DNA of 64,000 bases from Phalacrocorax aristotelis (GCF_949628215.1 NC_134285.1:26240797-26304796); one strand, 5' to 3'. Counted from the first letter of the stretch, positions 34,442 through 49,400 are shown. Translations and numbers: made by a program. Notes: generated by a model from the letters alone, not told the origin.

Positions 34442-37400
34442 GTGAGGGCCGCGGGGCTCTCCCCTCAGCGTCGGGGACGGGGAAGGGGGACGGGCCTTGG
34501 CCCAGCCCAGTGCCCCTGGGGAGGGGGACAGGTGCCGCGGAGGACGGTCCTGGGGCGGCCGGGCCGCGGGGTCCCCGAGGGAAGGGGCCGTGGGGGTGCC
34601 CGTGGCCGAGCGGGGCTGGGGCTGGCCCTGGCCCTGGCCCTGGCCCTGGCTCTGCTTAGGGCCCTGCCTGCCCGCCTCCGGGGCTTCCCTGGCGGAGAGC
34701 GCCGGTGGATCTCCCTTCCCGGGCTACACCTGTAAGGCCGTCTCGATGCCCTGTTTAGCCGAAGCGTAGGGATGCAGGAGGGCTGTGTGCCCTGAATCTA
34801 ACGCTTAAGTCATCTGCCCGTCCATCTGCCCGTGTCCGTGGCCACCCAGTTCGGTCGCTGCCCTTGGGTCCTGGTGGGTGGTGGTAGGTGAGCAAGGCTT
34901 CACTTCTCCGCGCCGGAAACGTGGCTGCAGCGAGTTGGCCGTCTGCGGCAAGTGGGGCATCTCCTGCTGGTGAAGAGGAAGGGATGGCGGAGTTCTGTGG
35001 GGATGCGGAAGGAAAATGGGATCTGGTGGAATACAGGAAATAAAAATTCCCACATGACAATCTTCTTTAACTCCTTAAAATGGCAGTAGTTCTCACTTTT
35101 GAGCCATTGGACTAACATGGCCTACATGGGTGTTTGTTTCCCAAAGGGAGATGTTCTGAAAACTTAAGAGAGTTGTCAGCAGTGCCACTTCTGTGAAGTT
35201 GGGATGAGCCTGTGACTCACCGTGTCTTAGAGTGGCTTTTGAGATTGGCCTGGTTTAACTTGTTAAAAACACTTTATTTATTCTTTTCACAAAATAAGTC
35301 ATCTGGGAAATTCAGATGCTCTTTTCTCCTAGAGCATCCATTTGCTTACATATTTTTCTTTCTGTTCTGCTAGGGCTTTTCCAGGCAGGCTAAAGCATTT
35401 GCAGAGCAGGATTTGGGATCACTCTCGGATCCAGGTTCAGCGTAGCTTTTTTTTGTTCAGAGACTCGAGTTCTGCATGTGTCCGATGACTTGCTGGCTAT
35501 AACATCCTCAGGGCTGTCTGATGGAGGGAGCTAGGTCCTCCTGTTTTGTTTGGAGCGGTGCAAGATCTTCTCAAATGGAGTCCTGTCATCGTTGCACCTT
35601 GTCTTGTTGCAGGTTATCCTTGAGCAAGAATGGTGGTGTAGAGGAGATGGAAGTGGGAAACCTGCCCAGAAAAATTCTTCAGCTGTGTTGGCCCTCTTAG
35701 AAAATCTAACCTTTTTTAGGGGGGTGGGAACTAGTTTCTTGGACAGCTAGGAAAGGCAAATGTCACTGTTAGATTACAGCAGGACGCTGTGTGTGCCTGG
35801 GGTGGCTAGGGGGCTTTCCTAGTGTGGGAGACTGGGTGGATGTGAGCTGCCTGCTAAGCCATAGCTATGGTACCATGGGCCCTGCGGCAATTTTCTTACA
35901 GCCTAAAGGTTGCACCTGATTTCTCTTGACACATGGACAAGATTTTAGGTATGAACCAGATTAAATATAATCACCATATGCAATAAACATTAAACTGCTT
36001 CTTTCAAATCATCATCCTGTTGTTTCTGTACTGTTATAATTGCCCAAACTAGAATTTAACAGTGTGTTGGGTTTTAGCCAATGTGCTTGCCAAAGTGACC
36101 CCATCACACACGTGAGGTTGGGTGTGTATGTTCACATGCACCCTGAAAGGAGTCTGTTAACCTAGATGTTGCCAAAGAGCACTCCATGCATGGTACCTCC
36201 CTTGTAAAACTGCACAGCTACTGCTTTCAAGCAGCTGATTTAAAGCAAAATATTGGTATTTGCTTTAAAGGTGCTGGATACAATTAGATGCTTGTTAATT
36301 AATTTTCTGTTGCACTTGCTTGTGAAAGCATACTTGCTTTAGGCTAGACCTTTCACTTCGCTTTCTTCAGGTTTATCTAAGAAGGGTCCTCTTGACTTCG
36401 GGAAGGGAGAAGAGCTGTTCAAGCTCAAGATCATTCTAGGCATAAGAAGAGGTTGTGAACACTTCTAAGGTGGAGACTCAAGGAAGGTTACTAAACACCA
36501 GAACAGTAAGGGCTGTTAGGATGGCAATCCTCCCTCACTTCTTCAGGTGGAGCATGTTCAGAGGGATGCTGTCCCTTCTGGTCCTACGGTCCTAAGTGTT
36601 TGTCTTGGGGCTGGAAAGATTGACTATGACTGGTACAAAACCTGACAGTGAAGACAACTGGAAGGAGTGTATATGCTTTTATTTGATTTCAGGAAGCAAG
36701 CTGGAAGTAGTACAAAAGGTTCTTAGGCTAAATGGTTGCTAATTATTTCTAACTTGACACCATTGCTGTGAGGCCTGTACTGCTACTGACTGCCTGACTG
36801 GAAGAAGTCAGTTTTCAGTTGGCTGTGTTAGATGTTTAAATGTGTGCACTGGAGTGTTAGCCTGACATGCAGGCAGTCTTCTGGCTGCTCAGAGATTACC
36901 CCTGAAAGGCTGGAAGATGTGGCGAGAGAGTGCTACCTGAGGTTACCCATCTGCTGGAGTCTTGTGCAGCACTGACGGCTGTCTGTCACCTTTTATGTAC
37001 TTTCCCTCCGAGTCTCTGGTTTAAGCAGGTCTTGACTTACTGCAAGCATCTGGGCAAGCTGCTGCAGCTCTGGTCAGCTGCCATCCATGGTCGGCATCGG
37101 TTTCAAGGATATGTGTTTGTGTTCTGAAAAAATACACCACCTCACAAGGACATGTTGTGTGAGAAAATAAACACAAAATATGGGTATTCTGACTAATTTA
37201 AGTGGTATGTCAGCCTGCCTGTGAAAAGAAACATGGTTACTTTACGAGGTCGTACCAAGTGGCAGCACCTTGTTGAGTCACAGCTGATTGCAAATGCAGT
37301 GGTGAATCCTTGTTTATTGACTTTTGATGTGGTTATTGCTGGGTCAGTCATGTGCTTTGTGGAGGATTGAGCAGGTTGTTGTGGAATCCACCTTGGTCCT

Positions 37401-40400
37401 TATGAGCCAGAGTCCCTAATGAGACATTCACAGGTTAACAGCTTTGTTGCAACTGGTATACAGTTCTGTAGTTAAAAATCCTCTGAAAATGCCCTGCTTA
37501 TTCATCCGAGGCTCTGGGTGTGGATCATCTGCGTTTCCCCTCCTGCATCTGGGGAGCTGAGGCTGCTGAAATGCTGCAAGGTGACATCCAATTCCCTTCT
37601 CTAATCCCTCTTCACTGGTACCTTTTGACTTTTCTTGCTTGCTTTATGGAAACTGTGCTGGCGTGGCGGATGCCAGTTGGAAGGGGGTTGGAGAAAGGCC
37701 CAATCTGTACAGAAGAATTAGTGTCCCCATGAAACGGGCTAAAAATGGGTAATCGCAAGGAACAGTCAGGATCTTCACTGTGCTTTTGTGCTTGAAGCAG
37801 TAAAACAATCCGTGTTCTTGCATGCAGTCTCATGATGCCCCTATTGCTTTAGCAACCAGCAAGCAATGCACCAGTGTTTTCCGCAGCTCCTTCGTCAGCT
37901 CATCTCTTGTGCCAGTGAACTCATCTGCAGCGTGGAGTGGGGCAGGGAGCACGTGCCCTTGAGACAGCTTTTCTCCTCTGGAGTAGGCTCTTGAAAGAGA
38001 ATTCCGTGAACATTTTTGGGAGAGTTAAAAAAGGAGGCAGATTACTCCTCTCTGAAGCTGAACTGCTTTGTTGTTTGGGAGTGACGCTTTAATCAAAGAA
38101 AGGGCAGTTTTAAAAAGGAGAAGAGTACCCGGAGTTGCACCCAGTCCATCACTTTGTTCTCAGCTCATAAGCCACGTGTACTAAGAGAGTGTCAAGACAG
38201 AAATACGTTCCTGTATTTCACACATAGCTTTCATTCGTCACTGTCTCCGCAAAGCACAGCGGAGTGGTTGTCTCCATTACTCCTGCTGTAGTTCTATAGG
38301 GGTTTGACCCCAACCCTGCTGAACCACCACATTCCGTTGACGGGAGCATCCCCTTCCTGCCTGTTCCCCAGCTACTCAGGAGCACCAGACTGAAGCACTC
38401 ATGAGTCAAAAGCAGTTGCTTTTGCTGCTTGTTTGTTGCTGGATTATATTTTACCGAGCTCAGAGCCCCATTCTTGTTCACTACGTGATCACTTTTGGTG
38501 GCCCAACAGGTATGGGCAATGAGGAGGGTGAGATGGCTTCATCCAGCTGTGGTGCTTGTTCAGGCTCAGGCTATGTCTAGGACTGTGCTGTCAGTCCGTC
38601 CCTTGGCATTCTGTGGTGGTGAGTGTCTGGCTGAATAGTTAAGAAGGACTCAATTTTTATGACTTTTAATTCTAATAATGGTGAAGCCTGGACTGACGTC
38701 TAATTGCTTTTTGTTAATGAACATTGTATGATACAACCCTTGTCTTGATGGAGCTATGATTGTGTTGTCAACTCCATGCTCTTGGCCATTGTAGCGTATT
38801 TTGCCCTCTGCCAGCGTGTCACTCAGGCATCACATCCATGCATTGGGTTTGCATGGGCACCAGATTAGGACGCTGGGTTAGGTGGAAGTAATTATGACTG
38901 GAGCAGTGTGGTGCTTAATGCTAGTACATTTATGATGATAAAACCCCCCCACCACATTGGACTAAAAGTTAAGTAGTTTCGTGTCATTTGATGCCTTGGA
39001 GAAGCCTTGGGTTCCAGTTTGGTTTTGCGTGGGACAAAATAATGAGTCAGACTTGGCCATTCTGGGTGTCCCAGTGGTGTTTTTCCAGCCATTGTGAAGT
39101 TTTCCACCACAACAATTTCTCTTACAACCATTGTTTGTACTTCATCTACCTTAGCAGTGTCACCCATTTGTGTTCTCTTTTATCTAATGCTCTCCTATGT
39201 TTTGTGCTGATTTACTCTGGGGAAGTAAAGCCATGTTTTTTCTTTGCTCTGGCATTTTTCTCATATTCCATCCTTGTTTATTTATGTATGATTCTTTCCT
39301 TGTAAGTGCTGTGTTTTCCTGGAGGATTTCTGTTTTTAGCAGTTCTTTGGAGGGTTAATCAAAAGAATTTTTTGCTTTTATTTTTTTCCTGCTGAAGAGG
39401 ATGGTGCTTAGCACATCCCCCTTGTGTCCATAGCTAAAGAGCTCTGTGTAAAACTGGCCTTGCTATACATGTGTAAGGTAGGTCAAAGTTGGTTTATGTT
39501 TTTTGTGACAACAATGTTCAAGAGGCACGGTAGTCTGGCTAAAATCCTAAAGCTGACTTGGTAATGGAGTTGGAAATAGAACCTAGAGGTGGAGCTGCAG
39601 CAGGATTTTAATGCAGAGAATATATGCAAGCCTCTTGGCGGCACGGAAAATCCTGTCGGTCTCATGCTAGATATGTGGACATCACGGTGACCAGAAGAAA
39701 GGATACCTTCTTTTTTCCTTCTTGAAGTTCCTTTGTCCTTTTAATCCTTGGTGTGATATTTACAGAAGTACTTTCTTAAAGCATTTTGTCTCCAACTTGG
39801 GTGAACTCTGAGTTGCTTATGACAGTGGTTGAGAGGAATAATCCATAACTTTGGTTTTACCTTGAGAGCTCTGAACTTAATGTGTTGTTGTAGCAACTGG
39901 TTTCTGAAAGATTGCAATAGAATATATTTTTTTAGCTGCTAAAAACTGTGTTATAAATTTGTGAAGACAGTTTGCTGCCATCCTTGTTTGTTAGTTTTGC
40001 TGTTGAGACCTTGTGTGCACAGTGGCTTTTGTATCCATAGAAGCACTGGCAGAGCCTAGGGGTGTTCTATTCACCAGTGTATTCCCATCTCTGAGCTCCT
40101 CAAAGTGGTTTTCCTTGTGCTCGTTGTGACTAGCACTGACAATGTTTCTTGTGTGCTTGTGAAGGACATGCTTCTGCCAAAAAGAAAAAAAAACAAAAAA
40201 CAAAACCCTCTCCTTCACATTGCAGGAGGTGATTTAGGAAGATGAAGGGAGCCTTCAGTCTGAATGTGGAGTTGGAGCTGTGGTTTCCAGTTAGAATAAG
40301 TGCTGCTGTGTTGCAGAGGGTGGTGTGTATTTTTGAGAAATCCTAACAATTTGTTAGAGATCCTGAAAGTAGTTCTTAGTGGAGCAAAGGCAGTGTGGCA

Positions 40401-43400
40401 GGTGCCTTGAACATGCTAGTTATGTGTCTCAGTGTTGTTCCAGCTGTACGAGGGAGACCTTTTCACCCCAAGGTGCTGGAGAGGCTGCCTGGCGATGCTC
40501 TCCTGGACAGCTGGCTCCCCGCAGGCATGGGGTTTCAGTGGTGGCAAGTAGTCCTAGTCTTCTGGGGCTCTGCGTCCTCTGTATGTGGGATGCAGAACTT
40601 CTTCTATAATAAAGCTCTACTCTGAGTTTGTGGAATACAGGTTTACTGAGGTGAGTCGAGCCCCAGCATGTCTTGTTCAGGGGGTACAAGGGAGCTGCCT
40701 GACTGATCCCAGATGATCAGCTGCTGTGGTACTGAGACATCCTGCACAAGCATTGTTCTCGCAGTTAATCAGATAAAATGCTCTGAAACACAATCCTGCT
40801 TGACCAACATAAAATGTGAAATTTGTTCCTAAACCCCAATGTTTCATCATGCTTTTCTGAACCTCAGTGTAAGCATAAACCACTTTAGTGTATCTTGGGT
40901 GCAGAGGTTGTATAAAGCTAGCTGTGCTTGGAGATTATAGGCAGATTAGCTTTTTAATTTGTTGCTTCTGGGAGGGGTGGGAAAAGATTGCCTGCCATTT
41001 GGAGCACCTACATCTTGTTATTCTGATTCTGTAGATCAAATTCTAGTTAGATTCTGGACCTGTGCTGAAGTTGATTGTTGTATCTGGAAAGAAGGAAGTG
41101 TTTCTGTAATACAAACATCTGGATGCTTGTAAGATGAGCTCAGCAATAGCTGAGCACTACCATCGTCATTAAAGCACTACCATCTGTGCAGAGTAAGAAG
41201 AGCCTTTCTTGAAGCATAAAGCCTTAATGTAAAAAGTCATTAATGAAAACCCTTCAATTTCAGAGTAAATCATGCTTGCTCCTAGCTAGAGGGACTGCAA
41301 ATCCTTCCATAATGCCTCCGCAAGCATTCAGATTAGTTACTGCGTCTGTAGTGACTAGTTTTAAAACAAATTTTATGTTGTCTATAGATTGCACCTAGGG
41401 AAGCCAGTGTATGTTTGGCTCAGTCCTTTCATCACATGCCTGAAAAACCCCCACTCTTGAGAATTCAAGGGAAATGGCTTGGGTGGAGCCTTTTATTTTA
41501 TATCTCTCCTGGTACTTCTCTGAAATTGTAACTCTGTGAAGCTCATATTGAGAGTGTTCTCCTGAATTCTTTCTAGGAGGAAGCTACATTTGTGGTGCTC
41601 TCATACATCTGAATCGATTTGGTCAATGTTGCAGTTAATCCAGATTAACTGCAGATGCTCCAGAATCCCAGTGACCTGCACATGCTTCGTCTCCGGAAAT
41701 TTGCACTGTAGTGCATTACCTTAAAGATGAATGAAACAAATCTGTAATGAAGCTTTCAGAGCTGAAGCTCAGTTTAGTCAGTTCCAGGGTTCTCTCTCCC
41801 AGACACCCATGTTTCTGCATTTAGAACTGTCAGTGTTATTAATTACATTCAGCATCAAGGTGTGTACTTTCTAGCACTCACAGTAAAGGTTTTGTGTGGT
41901 TCTTGGCCTGGGATATGAGAGTGAAAGAGGCGAGGGAAGGCAGACTTTACCCAACAGGAGCCCCTCTGGCTGTGCAGGGCTTTGCAGTGGGAGGAAGCTT
42001 CATCCTTCTCTGAGCAGGTCAGTGGTGTTTGTGGAACTGGACTTTACACTGGAAGGTGGAGAAAAGAGGAAGAATTAATCAGAATTGAGGGATATTGGAA
42101 AGAGCTCGCTCTTGCTGCACCCTGTCCCTTCTCTGGAAAACAAGTCAAAATGGAATTATCTCCACTGTAATGATTTATCCTGGTTCCCCCGCCCCGCTTC
42201 TACTGTTGGCAGTGGCTGTCAGTTGTACAGGGAAGTAGTGAACTAGCAAGTATTTTCTGTCTTGTGCTCTTCTGTACTTATGAATTAAAAACTGCACAGA
42301 CCAGCAGTTCTCTGGGAAGCACTTATTTAGAGTTTTTTTTTATTCCCTTGTGGTTTTTTTTTTTCTAGGAAACTACTTTGCAAGTCACTTCTTTATGGGA
42401 GGCGAGAAGTTTGACACCCCTCACCCTGAGGGCTACCTTTTTGGCGAGAACATGGATCTAAACTTCCTTGGGAACAGACCTGTTCAGGCAAGTTCCTATA
42501 TGCTGTCTACTTTTTCCTTTTGTTTTCTGCCTGCTTTGGAAAATCTTACATAGGGCTTGTAGAGGAGGATAGCACAGACCTAAGATGCCCTTGCTACTCG
42601 GGGAGTGTCCTACCAGTCTGAGGTGCAATAGTGTTCCCCCACCCCATGTCCCAGCTTGCTGGCTGCTGTAGCTGTTGAGATGCAAGCAGAATTTTTCTAA
42701 GGAGCAGTATTCACCTTCTAGGCTAATTTCCACTTAGGACAGAAGGAAGAAGTAGTGGGGGAAGAAGGACAGGGACTCGGGAACACATATTTTGGGACTA
42801 ATTCTGATTGCCTGCCTAAGTGAGTGTAAAACATGCTGCAGAGGGAAGGCTGGGAAGCAGATCCATTCTCAGAGCCTGAACTTCACAGGGCTCCTGGGCA
42901 CGTTGGATGGATTCCAGCCAGTGTTTGATGCATGCTGTTCTCTATGTAAACGAGTGGCCTGACAGGGCATATGGCAGTGTTAAGACAGATATTGATATTT
43001 GGTGATTTTTGGTTGCTTTGCAACCTAGCTGGCCTGCTCAGAAAGTCTCTCTGTTAGTTTTCCCACTTGGAACATGGAGGTATTTCTGGACTCATAGGTG
43101 TCTTGTGAGACTGTGAAAAGCTACCTGCTCAAGTGATTGGCTTGTTCTTTTGTTGTGAATAGGGAATAGCACTGCTGTGAGGGACAGTTAGGAATCTTAT
43201 GCAAGTGTTATGTTTTGGATTTCTCTTGCACCTCTGAACTGCTTAAAAAGAACTAAAAGGTTAACAGAGTAGGACCCATTTGGAGATGTTTCCAGGGTGC
43301 TGGAGAGGAAAGGGAAAATAGCAAGAGCTGCTTGCTTTGCCAGCTATTTTCCTAGTTGTTTCTGCAGGTTCAAAATATGAAAATGAATATGTCATAATTC

Positions 43401-46400
43401 TCATCTTCAGAAAAGCAGTGACTATTAGTGACTATTAGTTAATTCATGCCTGTAGTGCTTGGAGGCAGTTCAGAATCACCCTTGCTTTACAGATGGGGGA
43501 AACTGAGGCAAGATGACTTGATGTTTGAATTGGACTGGTGACAAGCATTTTCTGCTTTCTGAGTTGTCCTCAGGCTGTGCCATTGATCTTCTCAGCACCA
43601 CAGTTAGTTAACAGGCCTCTGCAGGGTAGGACAAGGGAGAATCCGGAAAGCGGTTGTTCAAGCAGAAACTGCAGATGAGCAACAGAATTAAGAAGGAGGG
43701 ACTTTACATGGAAATTTTTCTGGATGTAACGGTGCTATGCAGGCATGGGTGTGCTCACCACACACCCTACACCATGTCTGCATACAGGGCCCCTGCAGGA
43801 CAGTGGTTAAAAGCTGACTGCTTCTCCTTTGCTCTGTGACTAGCAGCTGCACAGCGCTCCAACAAAAGCAGAAGGTGCAGCTGTTAGCTAAATATAACAT
43901 GTGTCTGTGGCTGTAGGGACTAACCTTGCAGAGTTAAATTGCCTGCATGTCTCAGCCTGGGTTTCCTTGCAGACATCCCGGCACTGAATTTCGTAATTTC
44001 TTCAGAGGGGAGTGGGTGAGAATGCTATTAACACAGTGGGATGTTTGCCAAATAGGTTTAAGAGAGGGATGTTGTTGTGGTATATAGTTTGCCTATGTAA
44101 ATTTAATGCCCTTTGGCAGCTCTGATTAATCTTCAAGGAAAAAGCCACTTGAACACAGAGCAGCAAAACTGCTTTCTGGATGTGGGCCAAGTTCTCGTGT
44201 CGGAGTAACTGAGGTCTTGACTGCTCTATGTAGAGCAGTGCTCTACAGTACCAAGCAGTCAGGGTGCAAGGAAAGTAGTTGCTTCTACCCCATGAATTCT
44301 TTGCTACCTGTGGCTGTGTCATGGGGTCCTCTGTGGCATTCTCGTGTTGGTTAGGAAACAGCATGTTTTCCCCTCAGGCTCTGGCTATTGCCCCACCAAT
44401 GCATTTCTGTGGTCTGAGGGGACAACACTGAAGGGTTGTGTCCTGGAGCTGCCCTGAAGTTCAGCTGCATTAGCATTTGGTTGCCTATTTAGTAGACTCC
44501 TCGTTTCTAAGGGAGCATGTATGTTGGTGGTCCCTGGTACTGCTGCTCCATGTCAGTCACTCTCTTTACACCACTGTAGGGCACCTATTAGATGTATATT
44601 TGAAGGACCCCAACGCTAATAAGGCTGCATGGTGGCACTGTTGCTGGATACATTCAGAGTAACCTGCCTGAAAGGCTATCCTGTAGCTCTGTACTGTTGT
44701 GTTGTGCCATTGCTCTGACTTGGAGCATGGCTGTGTCTCCAGTCTGAGCACTTATCAAACTTGGCAGTTGTGTGAGTGGATGTTTCAGCTTCAGACTTCG
44801 CCAAGCAGATGTGAGATTCAGCAGGCAGGTCTGCAGCTCTACAGGTTGTGGTCACCGCAGAAAGCAGTTTCCTTTGCATTTCTTACTGGAGATTCTGTGA
44901 CCAGTAAGGAGAATTACAGTCTGAAGCATTATCGTCCTTTAGTTAAAGGACAATCTATGAGAGAAGGTCTCTTGACTGTAGAATAGAATGAGGCCCTCTG
45001 TCTCTGTCGCTTTCTTTTCCAGAACATTTGCCCCATTGTTTCAGAATAAAAAGTTTCCCCCAGTAATCCAGGGCTTCAGCATGCTGATTAGCAGTCAAGT
45101 CACTGTTTATGTGCTGTAACACACGTGAAAGAGCTGCATTTCTTCTGCTCAAGCTGGAGGTGGTTTCTTTAGCAGAAATAAAAGCTTGTGAGAATAAGGC
45201 TTTCCAGGTTGAGAATTCAGGGTACGGAAAAAGATCTTGTGAAAATGCCCTTTCTTAAAGTGCATACTCCCTATATGAGCTATTGCTTGGCCAGAGCAGG
45301 ATTTTCATCCTGACACATGCTTGATTCATCTGTAAATAGAATTATCTATTACTGTTTTTTGCTGCTGTTGTCTTGAGTACCCTTAAAGGTAGATGTTTCT
45401 TGGTTTGGGTAAATTGTATGCCAGGTAACATACTGCTACCTTTTATAGTATAATAATAGGAGAATTTTTTGCCTTTTTGTTCCAGTTTCCCTATATAACT
45501 CCAGCTCCACATGAGCCAGTGAAGACGCTGAGAAGTTTGGTGAATATCCGCAAAGACTCTCTCCGACTTGTGAGGTACTGTTATTGCTTGAACCATTCAT
45601 TTTATTTAACCCAGCGATCTGTCATACCGAGCCAAACTATTTGATAGGGTTGGTTTTTTTTACAGTAGAATTAGCTGAATTCCAGATCCTTGTTGCTGGA
45701 TGTGTCCAGAGGTTTCTGTGTTCCCTTGTGGTCAGAGCTTTCAGGTGGTTTATATGCTCCTAGTCCTTGGACTTGAGCAGTCTGTGTATCTAAACAAGAC
45801 CAGCAATGTATCTGTCTCTACAGAACAGACTAGAGTGGTAAACAAAACCATGAAATCGTTAGCATGAATGGAAGATATTAGGTCAATAACCTTACAGATA
45901 GATTCCTTTCTGCATTCTTGTGCAAGGAGAAGCCAGAAAGTAGCTGATTCTGGTGCAAGTCACAGGCCAGGAAGACTAGTTGGACTGGTTGGTCTTGAGT
46001 GAAACTTCCTCAGGTTTCTCCTGCTACCAAAATAAAGTTTGGTCCTAGTGTTATGCGTTCATTTAGATGGCTTGTGTCCCATGCGTAGGGGAGGGAGGTC
46101 TGGATAATCATGGAGATCAGTTACCTTTCACTGCTCTACACTGAGATCTAAAACAACACTAGCTGGTTTAAATGCAATGGCTAACACTTCGACCTGGGCT
46201 GCCCTCTTTCAAACAGATGGCTGAAGTACAGGGGCCCAGCATACAGTGCTTTGTTTTGGTCTGAGCGACTGGGCAGATATCCAGGCAGAGCACTTATCAA
46301 AGATCCTTGAGTTGCTCTGAGTTCTGCATTTCAGGCGCAGGGCTGGAGTACTAGCCGGGGGCCAGCTTCAACTCTCAGCCAAGGTGGTTCCAACAGTGTG

Positions 46401-49400
46401 GTGTAATGTGAGTAATTTGAGTCATAACCACACAAAACCCTCAGTTTGTTTTTATGTGAAGACTGAAAGTTGAGTTGTGTTTTGTGGTTGTTTTTTTTTT
46501 TTTTTAATGAGGAATACCTGTGGTTTCAAAACTGAACAGGAAAAGAGGGAAAAACTTCTGAAAAAGTAACCATTGGTAAACTGCTCTGAATGCTGTCTGG
46601 CTTTTTGAACTAAAGGGTGAAGTACTTCTCTAGGAAAAAGTCTTGCTTTCTTCCCATACTTGCTGTGGAAGGGGTATTTTGTTCTCCTTGCACGCATCCA
46701 CTTTAAATAGTGTAACATCTCTCAGAAGCGTAATGGGAAGTGGCTTTTTCACTGGGAGAGGCCTTGCTGTGAATGGAGGACTTGGGGGTGTTTAGTACAT
46801 ACAGTTCTGTCATTCTGCTTTCTGTGGTTGCACGTCCTGTCTTCCCAAGCAGAGTTGCAGCTCTGGACTATTTGAAATGTAGTGTCCATGCACCTAGACA
46901 GTGTCTATGTTTGCATCCGTCTAATTCCTGGTATGATGAGTTCTTTCTCTGCCTCATGAGCTCTCAATGGCTCTTGTGCTGCTGCGGCTGTGTTAGTGCT
47001 GACGACACCACCACCAGCATTACTCTGTTTAATTTTGTACTGATGTAGACCTAAAATGAGATTTTAATTGCTAGTCCCCAAGGGCATGTTCTGTCTTGTG
47101 CTTTTCTACTGTTCCAGACTAGAGGCTTTTCCTTTCTCCCTCTGTGCACGTAAAGACATTGTACCCTCTCCAGCTTGGCTTATTCGGAACCAGTAGTTGA
47201 GGCTTGTGCATTCTTTCCAGAACTACTTCAGTTTAATTTACAACCTCCTCAACCAAATAAATGACACTGAGCCAAGTGTCTAGGTGTAAAGTAGGTTCTG
47301 ATGGTAAAGTCCTCACAAGCTTTTTGTTTTTCCTTGTGTGTTATTGAAAATTCATTGTTCATCTGTAAAGAGGGTGTTGATCCATAATTTGGAGTGTAGG
47401 ACTTTATGGAGGAATATGAATATATGTCCACTCTGGGCTTCCTGCCTGGCTCTGACCAGACAAAATTCTGAGCTTTGTCCAATCCTGAATATTTACAGCA
47501 GCTCTGGAGAGAAGCAATAAACCTGTGGATATTGGCATTGGAAGTTTTGAGTCTTCGACACCTTACGTCAGTGCCTGATTTCTAGCAGGATGAGACTCTG
47601 AACCTCAGAGGAGGATAGCACAAGTTTTGCTGTTAACCACTAACAGAAAAAGACTGCCTCATGTCTGTCTTGTGTCCCTCTTTTAGCCCTGGATTGGAAG
47701 CTTTATTTCAGAGCTGAAGTACCTGATAGGCTTGTACTGGTAATTTACTCTTACCTTGAAAGCACTTCCAGCTGCAGGAGGAAGATAACTCATGAGGCAA
47801 TGTGTTCATGGAAGGGTTGCATCCTGGGACAACTTCTCTGCTTCAGTGTAAGCTTTGGGTTTTGGGATAGCGTCGTGGAACAAAAGAGCTGAAGGAATCA
47901 GCAGCGATAGTGGTTTGGGAATGTGTCTGAAGCAGCAGCGATGTCATGGAGAGTAGAGACCACTGAGTGTTTTGGATAAGGGCCTGAGGGGGAGGTGGAT
48001 GATAGGGACCAATGGGAGACAGGTGAGTCAATGTGAGTGAGAGAAGGGAAATCCCTTCTCTTTCCTCTCCAGCACAGTGGGGCTGACCTTGATCCTTGGA
48101 GCTGTTCATCCCGTGGTGGAGGTGCTGATGGTGAAGGTCCTGGGACTGCTTGCTCTGCAGCCCTGGATAGCCTTAAACTCTGTACAGATATCTGCAGAAT
48201 CCCCAAATAGGAAAGCCTCCATTTGATGATGATGATCTCCCTCCATGGAAGTCGATGCTGATAGAGATGTCAGCTGGTTCTTAATTCATTTAATATCTGC
48301 TTTAACACTGTTGTAATGCATATCTCACAATACTAAGTCAAGCAATACTTAGCATTTGTCTTGCATGTCTACTAAGTTGTTGGTCAAACTTTTTAATCTC
48401 AAAGGGTGAAATTGGGTTCGACTTGACCTATTTCTATAAAATTGTCATGGCTGATGTTAATTATATTTTTATATTTTAATTCTTTAACAGACAACCAAAA
48501 ACTTCCAGCATTTCCATTGCTTTATCCAGAAGTGATGTCAGACCAGGTGGCCTCAGCTCCCTTGGTCACCCTGCTATGCCTTTTTCATCATAACGTTGGA
48601 TCAGCTATTTGTTCTCAAAGGTGGTCAGTCTCTTCCACTCTATCCACGTGATCGCAAAGGCTGTGTGCATGACCAGAAGGCACACCTAGCAAAGTCACTG
48701 GTTTCTAAATTTGTGCATGCATCTGTGGCCACCTCACATCAACACTGTCTGTAGAGCTTGACTAAATGTACACTGTAAACTTCAAGCGCAGGTTGAGACA
48801 GAAGAGCTCTTGAACTACCTGAACCACCCCCTTGTCTGCCCCGACCCTTGCAAAAAAAGGAGGAATGCAAAACGTGACTTTGTCTTGTTATTTCCCTGAA
48901 GTTATATCCCACTGTTCTTGCACCTTAAGGTGGAGCATGAGAAATCTCCGACTTTCAAAGTATGCACCAAAGTAGTCCTTGCTTGATCCTTGGTCCAGCG
49001 GGCATAGCTGCTTACGCAGTCTTTTCTCACCTGAACTCCTTGCAATGTGGTAGACAATTTTCTTAACCTCCAGCACCAGTCATGTTGCAACAGGAAGATG
49101 TGTACACAGCCTTGCTGTGACTGTCACCGTTTAGGCATGTATACCTTGCCCCCTGCTTGAGTGACGTTGCTCCAGGCAGACAGGACTCTGATGCTCCTAC
49201 TTCTAAGCAGATGCATCCTGCAGAAACCTTCTCTCCAGGTGCTGTGGTTAGTAGTGGCCCCTCAGTGGTTTCCCAGGGCAACAGATCTAGTCTAGGTTTA
49301 ACCCCTTTTCTTCCTCAAAGGATGGAAGCACCTTCCAAGTGCTGGTAGGGAGGTGCCAAGGCGAAGTTGGGCGCAGGAGGGTGGTCTGGGAACCTGTATG

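Larger units (their letters stand above)
33990..34740. promoter_or_regulatory. MGRN1: MGRN1 CpG-island promoter
   Basis: Dense CpG sequence with CCG triplet runs near 34042 and 34261 surrounds the MGRN1 start codon. No TATA box is evident. An SBS/ZNF143-like element sits about 130 bp before the ATG. Confidence 0.85.
42488..45485 (+). other. MGRN1: MGRN1 intron 2 (GC-AG)
   Basis: 3.0-kb intron from GCAAGT to TTGTTCCAG. It contains the MIR-like fragment near 43440-43520 and a small cluster of alternating palindromes at 44221-44246. No exon is recognised. Confidence 0.85.

Noticed and set aside
45979-46010. GTTGGACTGGTTGGTCTT resembling the 3' part of CR1
   Set aside because: Only a short similarity, without the terminal octamers or neighbouring CR1 sequence.
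48213-48270. GATGATGATGAT with a downstream CTGA, considered as a C/D box snoRNA
   Set aside because: No terminal stem, no proper D box spacing and no recognisable guide.
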